Positions 37,701-45,500 of a DNA stretch of 64,000 nt are shown here, in pieces. The notes below the pieces were generated by a model. It was not told where the DNA came from and made no database searches. It worked only from the letters and a program-made list of their open reading frames with translations. The translations under genes and the position numbers were made by a program. Origin of the DNA: Apostichopus japonicus (taxonomy: Eukaryota; Echinodermata; Holothuroidea; Aspidochirotida; Stichopodidae); assembly GCF_037975245.1 (NCBI RefSeq), contig NC_092561.1, forward strand, positions 7,078,501 through 7,142,500, read 5' to 3'. Position 1 is the first letter of the stretch. Every line of letters begins with the position of its first letter.

Positions 37701-38183
37701 ATGACCATAATTGCAAAAAATTAAGGATACAATTGTTATTTTAGAAGACTTAGGACTATTGTTGCATTCGTAATCTGTACTGCGGTGGAGAACTCGCAAT
37801 GAGAACTCGCATGTGTGCAAATGGATCTATATCAGATTGGTATAAATTCCTAAATATATAAATGCCTAAGTTTGGCCTAGCCCAAGTCCGATACTGGGAT
37901 CTAAACTTTCGAAGAACCATAAAGCAGATATCAGCGTTATCGCTTCAACATTATAGCCTAGGCCTAGGCCCAAATTTAAAATGTAGCATAGGCTACACAC
38001 TCTAGAGGATAATTCTTACCTAGGAGTAGGCCTGGGGCTAGCCTAAGCCTATATTAGGGATGTAGGCCTAACTCAAAACGGAATGTAGGGGCCTACAACA
38101 AAGCTAACGAAAGGCATGAAACGAACCTTTTTTCCTTTGGCATAATCTTCCAACTGCGTTGAAGCTTTATCGCGGTTTGCCAT
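12040..38183 (-). CDS. CAT: Catalase (whole gene, 11 recognised coding exons)
   Basis: Haem catalase breaks hydrogen peroxide down to water and oxygen, normally in peroxisomes. Joining exons at 38183-38127, 24672-24501, 23871-23761, 23371-23190, 20709-20530, 20084-19974, 17956-17876, 16060-15908, 15174-15036, 13639-13401 and 12111-12040 gives 499 residues in one frame. All introns are GT-AG. Key residues are present: His72 in RVVHAKG, Asn145 in VGNNTPIFF, and Tyr355, the proximal haem ligand, in [14 protein letters not shown]. These equal human His75, Asn148 and Tyr358 with a constant offset of three. The start ATG is the first in exon 1 ([10 protein letters not shown]). About 25 C-terminal residues, the stop and any PTS1-like tail were not located. 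Intron 1 is 13.5 kb and rich in repeats. Nothing in the recognised exons is disrupted, so the gene looks functional. Confidence 0.97.
12112..13400. other. Catalase intron 10
   Basis: 1289 bp of mostly unique DNA with a G-rich run near 12182-12200. Nothing else recognised. Confidence 0.7.
13401..13639 (-). CDS. CAT: Catalase exon 10
   Basis: Encodes residues 396-475, [14 protein letters not shown] through [17 protein letters not shown], the C-terminal domain. Phase 1 in, phase 0 out; donor GTGAGT. Confidence 0.96.
14111..14480. mobile_element. hAT-like MITE, CAGTGGCGGAGC family, copy 2
   Basis: 370 bp with perfect ends CAGTGGCGGAGC and GCTCCGCCACTG and an exact 8-bp duplication CTCTGTGC at 14103-14110 and 14481-14488. 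Inverted relative to the copy at 9677-10001. No transposase frame. Confidence 0.93.
14583..14962. repeat. 25-bp minisatellite, 15 copies
   Basis: The core word GATCCATGAAC occurs 15 times at 25-bp spacing. One block of units has CAGACAGAC after the core and another CACACAGAC, so two variants expanded separately. Because 25 is not a multiple of three, the minus strand stays open in all three frames and yields spurious Cys-rich frames. Confidence 0.97.
15036..15174 (-). CDS. CAT: Catalase exon 9
   Basis: Encodes residues 350-395 plus one base. Begins [15 protein letters not shown], the haem-binding signature with Tyr355 as proximal ligand and Arg351 beside it. Ends CATDNQ; donor GTTAGT, phase 1. 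Confidence 0.97.
15175..15907. other. Catalase intron 8
   Basis: 733 bp, no repeats or RNA genes recognised beyond pyrimidine-rich runs. Confidence 0.6.
15908..16060 (-). CDS. CAT: Catalase exon 8
   Basis: Encodes residues 299-349, with [19 protein letters not shown] and [10 protein letters not shown], conserved up to DKMLQ. 51 codons, phase 0. Confidence 0.97.
16061..17875. other. Catalase intron 7
   Basis: 1815 bp. A (TCTG)n run lies at about 17349-17371. No gene or transposon ends recognised. Confidence 0.6.
17876..17956 (-). CDS. CAT: Catalase exon 7
   Basis: Encodes residues 272-298, [18 protein letters not shown] through NPFDLTK. 27 codons, phase 0, donor GTAAGT. The smallest internal exon bar the last one found. 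Confidence 0.96.
17957..19973. other. Catalase intron 6
   Basis: 2017 bp. Holds a probable decayed hAT MITE ending at 18855, an (AT)n microsatellite at about 19628-19696, and a poly-C plus (CT)n tract at about 19840-19867. Confidence 0.7.
18680..18855. mobile_element. Probable decayed hAT-type MITE
   Basis: The right end reads TTTGAGAACCACTG, the reverse complement of the CAGTGGTTCTCAAA end typical of hAT-Charlie-like elements. The matching left end is unclear (around 18680-18690), so the boundaries are approximate. Confidence 0.45.
19974..20084 (-). CDS. CAT: Catalase exon 6
   Basis: Encodes residues 235-271, [16 protein letters not shown] through [11 protein letters not shown]. 37 codons, phase 0, donor GTGAGT. 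Confidence 0.96.
20085..20529. other. Catalase intron 5
   Basis: 445 bp, nothing distinctive seen. Confidence 0.6.
20530..20709 (-). CDS. CAT: Catalase exon 5
   Basis: Encodes residues 175-234, including [17 protein letters not shown], the [12 protein letters not shown] haem-pocket region and [11 protein letters not shown]. Exactly 60 codons, phase 0 on both sides. Confidence 0.97.
21871..22106 (+). mobile_element. tRNA-derived SINE, copy 1
   Basis: The head resembles a tRNA, with box A TTAGCTCAGTGG and box B GAGTTCGGGTC at the usual spacing. It is followed by a body that includes GACTTCGGTCAGCTTGCAG and a tail of (CATA)n. The element at 40577-40819 shares head, body and tail. It would be transcribed by RNA polymerase III from its internal boxes and mobilised by a LINE in trans, neither of which is visible here. 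Confidence 0.85.
22671..22855. repeat. 98-bp tandem duplication
   Basis: Two copies starting TGTATTGTACGATAGATAAT at 22671 and 22769, the second slightly short. Few differences, so fairly recent. Confidence 0.9.
23190..23371 (-). CDS. CAT: Catalase exon 4
   Basis: Encodes residues 114-174, with [18 protein letters not shown] and [12 protein letters not shown]. Asn145 is the second catalytic residue. Ends in phase 0 after [10 protein letters not shown]; donor GTCTGT. Confidence 0.97.
23372..23760. other. Catalase intron 3
   Basis: 389 bp, AT-rich, nothing distinctive. Confidence 0.6.
23761..23871 (-). CDS. CAT: Catalase exon 3
   Basis: Encodes [17 protein letters not shown] through RFSTV (residues 77-113), a highly conserved part of the catalase barrel. 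Acceptor CAG and donor GTGAGT; phase 1 on both sides. Confidence 0.97.
23872..24500. other. Catalase intron 2
   Basis: 629 bp, no repeat or RNA gene recognised. Confidence 0.6.
24501..24672 (-). CDS. CAT: Catalase exon 2
   Basis: Encodes residues 20-76 plus one base, with the motifs [11 protein letters not shown] and [12 protein letters not shown]. His72 in VVHAKG is the distal catalytic histidine. Phase 0 in, phase 1 out; donor GTAAGT. Confidence 0.97.
26774..27237. mobile_element. 464-bp MITE with AAGGTGACCA ends and 8-bp target duplication
   Basis: Ends are TAAGGTGACCAG on the left and, reverse-complemented, CAAGGTGACCA on the right. The exact 8-bp duplication CGTTAGAA flanks it at 26766-26773 and 27238-27245. 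The interior repeats CCCCGATT-like words and carries a G/C-rich module (about 27143-27180) shared with other elements in the window. A 130-codon plus-strand frame inside it is not homologous to anything I know. Confidence 0.87.
27311..27472. mobile_element. 162-bp MITE, CAGGGATGAG family, copy 1
   Basis: Ends are CAGGGATGAGC and GCTCATGCCTG. The 6-bp duplication ACAAAT lies at 27305-27310 and 27473-27478. An inner palindrome TTCCGCGAATTCGCGGAA sits near the right end. Same family as 62878-63316. Confidence 0.88.
31758..31990. repeat. 18-bp minisatellite with open frames on both strands
   Basis: The unit is close to CTTGTGGCAAACGCACTG, about 13 copies with drift and one indel (CCGC near 31941). 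The 18-bp period keeps several frames open, translating as CGK-x-x-x hexapeptides on the plus strand. No splice context or family match supports a gene. Confidence 0.88.
33007..33345. repeat. Tandem duplication of about 174 bp
   Basis: Copies begin GAAAGGGTG at 33007 and 33181 and share ACTGTAGTTTCT, GAGGATCCTGA and CCCAATTAAT in order. They are moderately diverged. Confidence 0.8.
38127..38183 (-). CDS. CAT: Catalase exon 1 (coding part)
   Basis: Encodes [19 protein letters not shown], the short N-terminal arm (residues 1-19), ending in phase 0 at donor GTTCGT (38126-38121). The arm is poorly conserved in the family. Support comes from its correct phase, its upstream position and its resemblance to animal catalase N-termini. 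Confidence 0.85.
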
Positions 38184-39951
38184 TGTTGTAAAGTTTCTGT
38201 TGAAATTCGCTAGTTAGTAGTTAAAGTAGGATGGGCCTAACTTATTAAGCTTTATTCCCAAATTTTGTAGCAAATCAATGTGGTATCAAACAACCTAGCG
38301 TTAACTTGGTCTATTGTTGTTTAAAGATATGATTAGTATCTAAACTCTCAATCCCGACAATTTAGTCACGGGTGTGCTCCCCAGTTCAATCCGCCGCACT
38401 TTGCTGACCTAGGAATAAATGAGACCATATGTGCGTGGTTAATAAATAATACTAGTTTTGTAACTAGTTGCGATACACAATGCCCTGTTAGTGTTAGCTA
38501 TAACGAAAACAAACACTTGAACAGTGCAGTTAGATGTGACAGTGGCAGCTTGTTTACAAATTAGCCTATCGTACAACGTGTACAAGTTTACATATTAGCC
38601 TAAGCTGAGCTGTTGTGTAACTTGTCACGTATATCGTGAACTTTGAATAACCAATCAACGTGGCCCACCGATGCCCCGCCCACAGTTCCAGCCTCTGTAA
38701 GTCGATAAAGATGTACAAATACCACCATAAAATGCCCGAAAACCTTCAACATTTTCAGATATTTCTATTTTCTCTCTTAACGACTTTCTCGCACAAAAAA
38801 ATGAATGTTATAAAAGAAGAATGCATGTTTGTGTTATAATTAGAACTTTACCTCAGATACCTCTTGGTTCCGAGCGAGAAGCCCCTCAGAAGTTTACGCA
38901 TTTTAGATTTCTTGTTCTTTCGTCACGGACACCGGAGGCATTTGGACGATAACGAAGCATCAAAATATATGTCAGGAACAATTTTGTCATGTAACCCAAG
39001 GCTTTGACCGATGTGGCTCCAGAGGGGGAAGCCCCTTAATTAGGATATGCAAAAGATGCATGAGCATCACTGCATTCCGTGCCACAAATTTGGCAGTATT
39101 TGAACTTTTAATTACAAAAAAATAAACTAGGGTGCATTGCTTTGCATCATCAATAAAGACAGTTCTAATATATTGCATCTTTCGTGTTTTTGACAAGTTT
39201 GAGGGAGAGTAGGACATGCCCTCATTATTTGAACTACGTACAGCCCCCTGTACAGAAAATTGGTACCCATGCGTTACCAATACATGCGGTTTTTAAGAAT
39301 AAGGTTAAAAGCGTTATGCTTTAAGTTATTAATTGATGATTAGGATTATTCTCAGCTATTACTAATTTTTAGGTGTCGGCGTATAGAGAAAACTTGACAG
39401 TGCCCTTATCAGTGGCGTAGATAGCTATAGTCTGTCACAATTATATAGTACACCCCCCCCCCCCCCAATGTTTCAATGTTTGAAGTCCGATTTGTCCTTC
39501 AGTATCGTATCATATATATATGTAAATGAGAATTCATCGTTTTCCAAGTCTCTTATTGGCATTGGGCCTGTATATATCTGATCGATCCTGACTCCCATAT
39601 TTCACCAAGCCTGGTCCATTCATTGTACACAGCCTATCCTTGCCCAAATAACGTTTACGGATCTTGTCATAACTTTTACTAGAATAACATGAGCAACCTG
39701 ACCAGCTGAACAAAATTCTCAGCGACGTGTTCTGGTACTTCATAATCAAAAAAGAAAGGACATCTATGTTTCGGAAATTATCGTTAGCGTTATTTCACAC
39801 CGAGATCACGAAAACATATATACAAGATTTATAACTTGTCACTTCAATTAAAAGTGAAGTCGAGTCTTTACCAGCATTTTCTCGACTCGGAGAGATTGGC
39901 TGGTGTTTGTTCTCTACGGGCTGGAGGCATGACTCGTTACAATACTGTTAC

Positions 39952-40988
39952 CAGTGGCGTCGCCAGACATTTCAATTTTGGGGGGCACATGGAAGGGCAC
40001 CGCACTTAATAAGGGAGGGGGTGGGCACAATGCTATATGTGAACGCCGTCTTGGGGGAGGGGTCTAAGGGGAGGAGGCGTACTTTGGGAAATGCTTGATT
40101 AATTAAGGGTCCTCAGATGCAATCTGTTGCTTTCTTTTGCAACTTGAAGTAACTTTATGTTCAAGAATTTTTGGGCTATAAAATCCTGTCCGATAGTAAT
40201 GTGTTTAATTGAGGAGGGGGGGGGGGGCACAATGTTATTTGTGAACGCCGTCCTGGGGGAGGGGTCTAAGGGGAGGTGGCGTACTTTGAGAAATGTTTGA
40301 TCAATTAAGGGTCCTTAGATGCAATCTGTTGCTAGATTTTGCAACTTGAAGTAACTTTATGTTCAATAATTTTCGGGCTTAGTCTGTCCGATATTTATTT
40401 GTTTAATTGAGGCTGATAAAAAAGTTATACAAAAACTAGAAATTAACCTTTTGCTTTGATAATGTTTTCAAATAATTAAGGGTCATAAGATGCAATTTGG
40501 TGCTATCTGGTGATTATCCATTATGATAGAACAAAGAGATGTTTTCCGCTTGAATAGTTGGGCGGAAAGAAGCTTTACGGAGTGTATAGCCTAGTGGTTA
40601 ACGCCGGCGTCTCCCAGTCATGAGATCCCCGGTTCGATTCCCCGCCGACAGCAATGTGTGTCGTCTGGCAAGGGTGTTGTTGAATAACAACTTCCTGACA
40701 TGGACGTTAAATGGATGTGTACCGAGGGATTGGCTTCGGTCAGCTTGCGAGTCTGCAAGCCTCCATGGCTTCTTTCGCGAGTTCCTGCTTGCGGGAAGAT
40801 CACATATACATACATACAGATGAACATAATATGTTTTCGTCCTTTGTAAAAAACTTTTTGTTTTAGTATGTTTTTAACACTACAAATCGCAAATGTGGGG
40901 TCGGGGGCACCTTGAGGGAGGCATGATTTGTTTTGGGAGGGCACGTGCGCCCCCCCCCCTCCCCAGGCCACCTTTGGCGACGCCACTG
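39952..40988. mobile_element. 1.04-kb hAT-like TIR element with internal duplication and nested SINE
   Basis: Ends are CAGTGGCGTCGCCAGA and, reverse-complemented, CAGTGGCGTCGCCAAA. The flanks ACTGTTAC and ATTGATAC match in six of eight positions, so this is an old insertion. Inside, a unit of about 202 bp is repeated (near 40016-40213 and 40217-40412), with a third partial copy at about 40467-40510. No transposase. Confidence 0.87.
40577..40819 (+). mobile_element. tRNA-derived SINE, copy 2, nested in the TIR element
   Basis: Box A ATAGCCTAGTGG and box B GGTTCGATTCC mark the tRNA-like head. The body has GGCTTCGGTCAGCTTGCGAG and the tail is (CATA)n. It shares structure with 21871-22106. Its place inside the TIR element dates it later than that insertion. 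Confidence 0.88.
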
Positions 40989-41187
40989 ATTGATACACAG
41001 TCCTAGTTGCTTGTTACAAGCACATTAATCCTTTACCAGGAATATTTAAGTACGTAGGTACAAAAATTGAAAGGTATCAAAATGTAATTTTCAAAGTGAA
41101 CATTAAAGTTCTTGATTAAATTAATTTAAATGTCTGACCAACCTTTCGTCTCACTATGAAAGAAACTTTTTGTTGGAAAAAGTCGGG

Positions 41188-41213
41188 ACAGAGCCGTACA
41201 TATACGGCTCTGT
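41188..41213. other. Perfect hairpin palindrome, 11-bp arms
   Basis: ACAGAGCCGTA, then spacer CATA, then TACGGCTCTGT. It is GC-rich for the surroundings and lies 1.3 kb upstream of the NPL gene start codon. It could be a protein-binding site or an RNA stem; the sequence does not say which. Confidence 0.75.
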
Positions 41214-42474
41214 GTCGGGAATATGTGAAACGCCCTCTACTCAACGTTGCTTTGCCAACCTTTCAACTTTAAATTTAGGCGTCACTTCCGTCTTTCGACC
41301 GTTGATCATCCAGAAGAAGACAAAGAATGCAGCCCATGGTTTGTTATTTTTTTGGTATTTTGTCACATTTGAGGTCGAACTTCCTGTATTTTGTGACATC
41401 AATAGAGGCATTATTCCTGGCAGATTAAGAAACTCCTTTTCACATATCATTCCCTCCGCTTTGCGTTGTAAATAACTCCCGAACTCTCACTAACCAACCT
41501 CGTTTCAATTTAAGTTCTCAGCTAAAGTAGGATAGGCCTAGCCTAGTAATAGTATTAATACTAATAGTAATAGTCTAGGCTAGTACAGTACTAGTAGCAG
41601 TACTAGTACTAGGCCTAGCACTGGTAGTGGTACATACATTGTGTTATACGGAAACTTAGCGTGTTCCCTTAAATTCGCGTCCCATGCTGTTACTGGTTAG
41701 TGTTACTGTTAGTGTTATACATAACATATACGTAGCTTTGCTGATAGACACTAGTTACTGTGTTTGTGACGCAAATTGTAACCACTTTTACAATCGCAAT
41801 TTTAATCCACAAATCCATTACGAAAATGGCAAAAATTGCCACAGTGAAACTAGGAAACATCAATTTGAGACAATTTTCATGATTTGTTTCACTCATTTTG
41901 CAGAAGTCAGATCGTTATTAATGCTATATAGGATATCCTTTTATTAACATTAATGCCCTTTTACATTTTAACCATGCACAATCATACTGATATTTTGCAT
42001 AGGCTACATGGAACAGTAGCCAATCATAGCTACATTAAGTTTTTGATCTCTCCGAAAATAGCAAGGCAGAGCTGGGGAAAGTTGAAATCAGGATGGGTCT
42101 GATGTTAAACCTAATCCCTACTTGCCAAGACGTTTTAGGTACTCAGTACCAATCCATAACATTTCCCCCATGAAAATGTACATATCAATACTAAGAAATC
42201 GATTCAAACCAGCTTGAAATTGCTCTAGAGATGCCCAAAATTTGCTACAGTATGTCATTTGTAAACCCAAGAAAACCTTGCTTATAATAGAATTGATTTG
42301 TTATTACACTTGAAATTCAATCTTTGATGATCAGTTCCCGTCCTAAATTCTTTCGTTTGCTAACTTCCAATATAGATTGATGTGATTTCTGATGCTATCA
42401 ATCTCTGCTGTTTATACCTTGTCCCTTTAATGTGAATTTGTCCTCAATGTTTTCTTTCTTTCATTGCTTTGCAG

Positions 42475-42513
42475 TCGTGACAAAGAAGAGAATCACATCC
42501 GAAATGATTTGGG
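42475..42513 (+). CDS. NPL gene, first coding exon
   Basis: A pyrimidine-rich acceptor (TTTGCAG, 42468-42474) precedes 29 nt of 5' UTR and then ATG at 42504, coding MIW plus one base. Donor GTGAGT. The acceptor implies an upstream non-coding exon that I did not locate. The MxWG start is the hallmark of NPL domains and fixes the start codon. Confidence 0.85.
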
Positions 42514-45500
42514 GTGAGTAGTAGGGTATTTTCATCCAGGCACGTAGCCAAGGGGGGGGCGAAGGGGGCAGCCGCCCCCCCCTTGAGCATATTTTTTTTT
42601 TTTTTTTTATGTTTTTATGATATCGCTAGTAATTTCCAAAGAGAAAATGCTAAGAGGCAACTTACAAGGCCTGGGAAGTGCCATTTGGCCCATTTCCAGC
42701 AATCTGGGAGGCATTTTCAGGCAAAATTTTCTTGTACGCTTCGCGCCAACCATGTTGGCGCTACGCTTAGATAGTATGCAATGCCGTATCTATGGCTCTG
42801 ATATTTTTTCTACATTTTCGCCCCTCCCTTGGCAAATTCCTGGCTACGCGCCTGTTTTCATCCGAGGAAGGAATTTGAGTGTAGAGGGGAACTTAGATTT
42901 CATAAGGGACTGAAAGTATGCAGTGGGTTGCTAATGTCTATTGATTAGTGCGCATCGTTATGTGCAATTGTTCCAAACTAATCATATGTTGCTTACCAAG
43001 CTCAATTTCCAATATTATAATTTGCATTGTTCTGTGGTTTAAGGTAACAACTAGAGCACCCTCACTCTACAGACTAAAGCAAGAAGGGGGGGGGGGCTGG
43101 GATTGAGGGGCAAGTGGAATTCCAGCAAACTGTTTTGAGCCAATCATTTTGGAAGTGCTAAAATGAACCTGTTTAATAGTGTATATAGTACACATCACAG
43201 GCAAATTTAGATGGAAGAGGGGCCTCAGTTTTTATATCACCTGAGCGGACTGATGGCAACTGTTGTTGGGAGGAATAGGGGGGCAGGAATGCCTCATGCC
43301 TTCACCCTTTGGGACCACCTCTGTTCTGGATTAACTCAATGTGGTTCATTTGTCTCCTTGTTTCACTGTCCATGTGTATGTAATATATATGCAATGATGT
43401 AGCAGAAGGACAAGTTGAGATTGATGGTCACTGTTTTTCAGTGTGCTGGATAATTGGGATGCTGATTGTTGGTGCTGACCCATTGAATCTGTAAGAAATT
43501 GATAAAATAGCTCATCTTTTTTTCCCCTTGTGCTGACAGGAATGACATTAGAGCCTGGGAAGCTCTACACCGAGATCATGGGAGAGGAAGTACAGCTCTC
43601 CATGGCTGCAATAGACAGCAGAAAAGATCTCGGTAAGTTCAAGTGTGACGTTTGCTGCTTGTACCCTAACTTACTGTCATAACAGAAACCAACCCCTTCC
43701 TATTAACCCCCCCCCCCCACCCCTCTACACCATAATTGCTTTGTCACAAGGATAAAAGGTGATAACAAGGATAATAGGTGATAGGGATAATAGGTGAACA
43801 AGGTGATATCACAAGGATATCATAAGGAACAATTCTCAAAAGTTCCTGCTTCGTTCATTAAAGGTAAATATTGAAATGTATACGCTCCTAGTAAAAGAGA
43901 GACTTCATGAATAAAAAAGGGTGTCTTTAAACATGAATTGTGAGGAATGTAATTTTTACATCGTTTATGCTATAAAATGGTCCAAGTAGTAGGTTAATCC
44001 ACTCAACACACCTATTGCCCAGTGTCAAATTTTAAGGGTCACCAAGCCACCCATTCTTCAAACCAGAGTGTAATATCGCCCTTCTGAAGGATGAACATCA
44101 AGGTTCTCTCAGGTTCTCAGAATTAAATAAAAGACTCGATCAACAAGGTTAATCTTAGTTTTTTGGTTTACATGCAAACTGAAAATACATAAGTAATCTT
44201 TGTTTGCTTCTCATATGATGTTATATCGTCAAAGATTTTAATTTGTGGTAATCAGTGACAAGTGTCCAATAAATATAAACTTGTTCAGAATAAGTTTTTC
44301 CACATTGTCTGACGGTGAAATGTCTTCTTCATTCTGAATTCTTCAGATGAGAGCTCCAAAAGTTTCTGCCAGATAGTGATGAAGACCAGCAAAGGCGAAT
44401 ACGTCCTTTGTACCCTCGTACACGGAGTCATGTTCCAACAAAACCTTGATCTGAAACTGATGCCCAGAGAAAAAGTGACCTTCAGTGTCCAGGGACCAAG
44501 TAAGTGGAACTGACCTTTGACATCAGCTTCACATACAGCTCTGTTGTAACAAAGAAATTATGATCTTACACTGATCCCTCATGAAGAGATGGTAACATTT
44601 AGAGTAGAGGCCTACAAGGGTGTAAACATTACAATGAAAGTGGGTGGGTCCACTACAATCATGGGGAGCACAGACCCATAAAGAGGGGGTGCTTGAAGTT
44701 TGTTTGGGGGTTGACAAGGGGTTCGTTGAAGAACTTGGGTCTGTGAAAGCCAAATGGTTAAGTCAACACTTAAATATACCATCGAGATTGCCAGAACAAG
44801 TTTTGAAAGTGCCATCTTGGGTAAACAAAACGTGCCCAACCTCAGCCCCGGCCATCTGGTAAAGGTATGTACACAAACGTTTGCCAACTACCTGATCTGT
44901 AATAAACATATCACTGCTGTTTTGCTCTTTGAAGACCTGTTTGTGATGAATGAATTGTAATAATTCTCGTCTTGCCTGTATCTTCTCAGGTGTTGTTTAT
45001 TTGGTGGGTTATACTGCCTCCTACCCTGAAGACGAAGAACTTGATAATCTAGAAGAGGAAGACATCGATGCAGCTGAAGATTCTTCCGCCTGGGAATCCT
45101 TTGACGCAGGTACGTCGTAGGTGCTCCCGAAGCCTACCCCCCCTCTCCCCTTCACACTCTCCCCTTCACACACTCCCCTAGCCAGTAGGGAATGGTCAAC
45201 ATGACAGCAAGTTTAGAAATGGTCTGATTTACTTTGGATAAACTTGGTTGGATAATGCAGGCCTGGTGTGGATAAAGTTTCCTGGTCGTCACCCTGGACT
45301 ACAAAATTGGTTTTCTGACCACTGCTATGCACCGGAATGAGACTGAGTGCTTCTTGCTTTATATGAAGTTAACTGAAGTATATGCAATAAATATTGTTGG
45401 TTTTCTGACAAGGTTGGAGTTTTCACCATCCATGGAATAGTCCTCCTCCCCACCTCCCCCAAATACCCTCATTTGTAGATAAGAGCACTCTGCCATACAG

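Larger units (their letters stand above)
24673..38126. other. Catalase intron 1
   Basis: 13.45 kb with no convincing gene on either strand. It holds two TIR elements (26774-27237 and 27311-27472) and diverged repeats of about 0.3 kb at about 27490-27980. AT-rich DNA lies at about 28930-29160 and an (ATGT/ATAT)n tract at about 30548-30605. An 18-bp minisatellite occurs at 31758-31990 and a 174-bp tandem duplication at 33007-33345. The rest appears to be unique AT-rich sequence. Confidence 0.7.
38184..42474. other. Divergent intergenic region between the catalase and NPL genes
   Basis: This 4.3-kb region must hold the catalase promoter and 5' UTR (reading left) and the promoter and first non-coding exon of the NPL zinc-finger gene (reading right). 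I could not fix either transcription start. It also contains a poly-C run near 39453, a 1.04-kb TIR element with a nested SINE (39952-40988) and a perfect hairpin palindrome at 41188-41213. Confidence 0.7.

Noticed and set aside
40618-40998. Minus-strand frame of 126 codons
   Set aside because: Spans the nested SINE and the end of a TIR element; it is a frame across repeats, not a gene.
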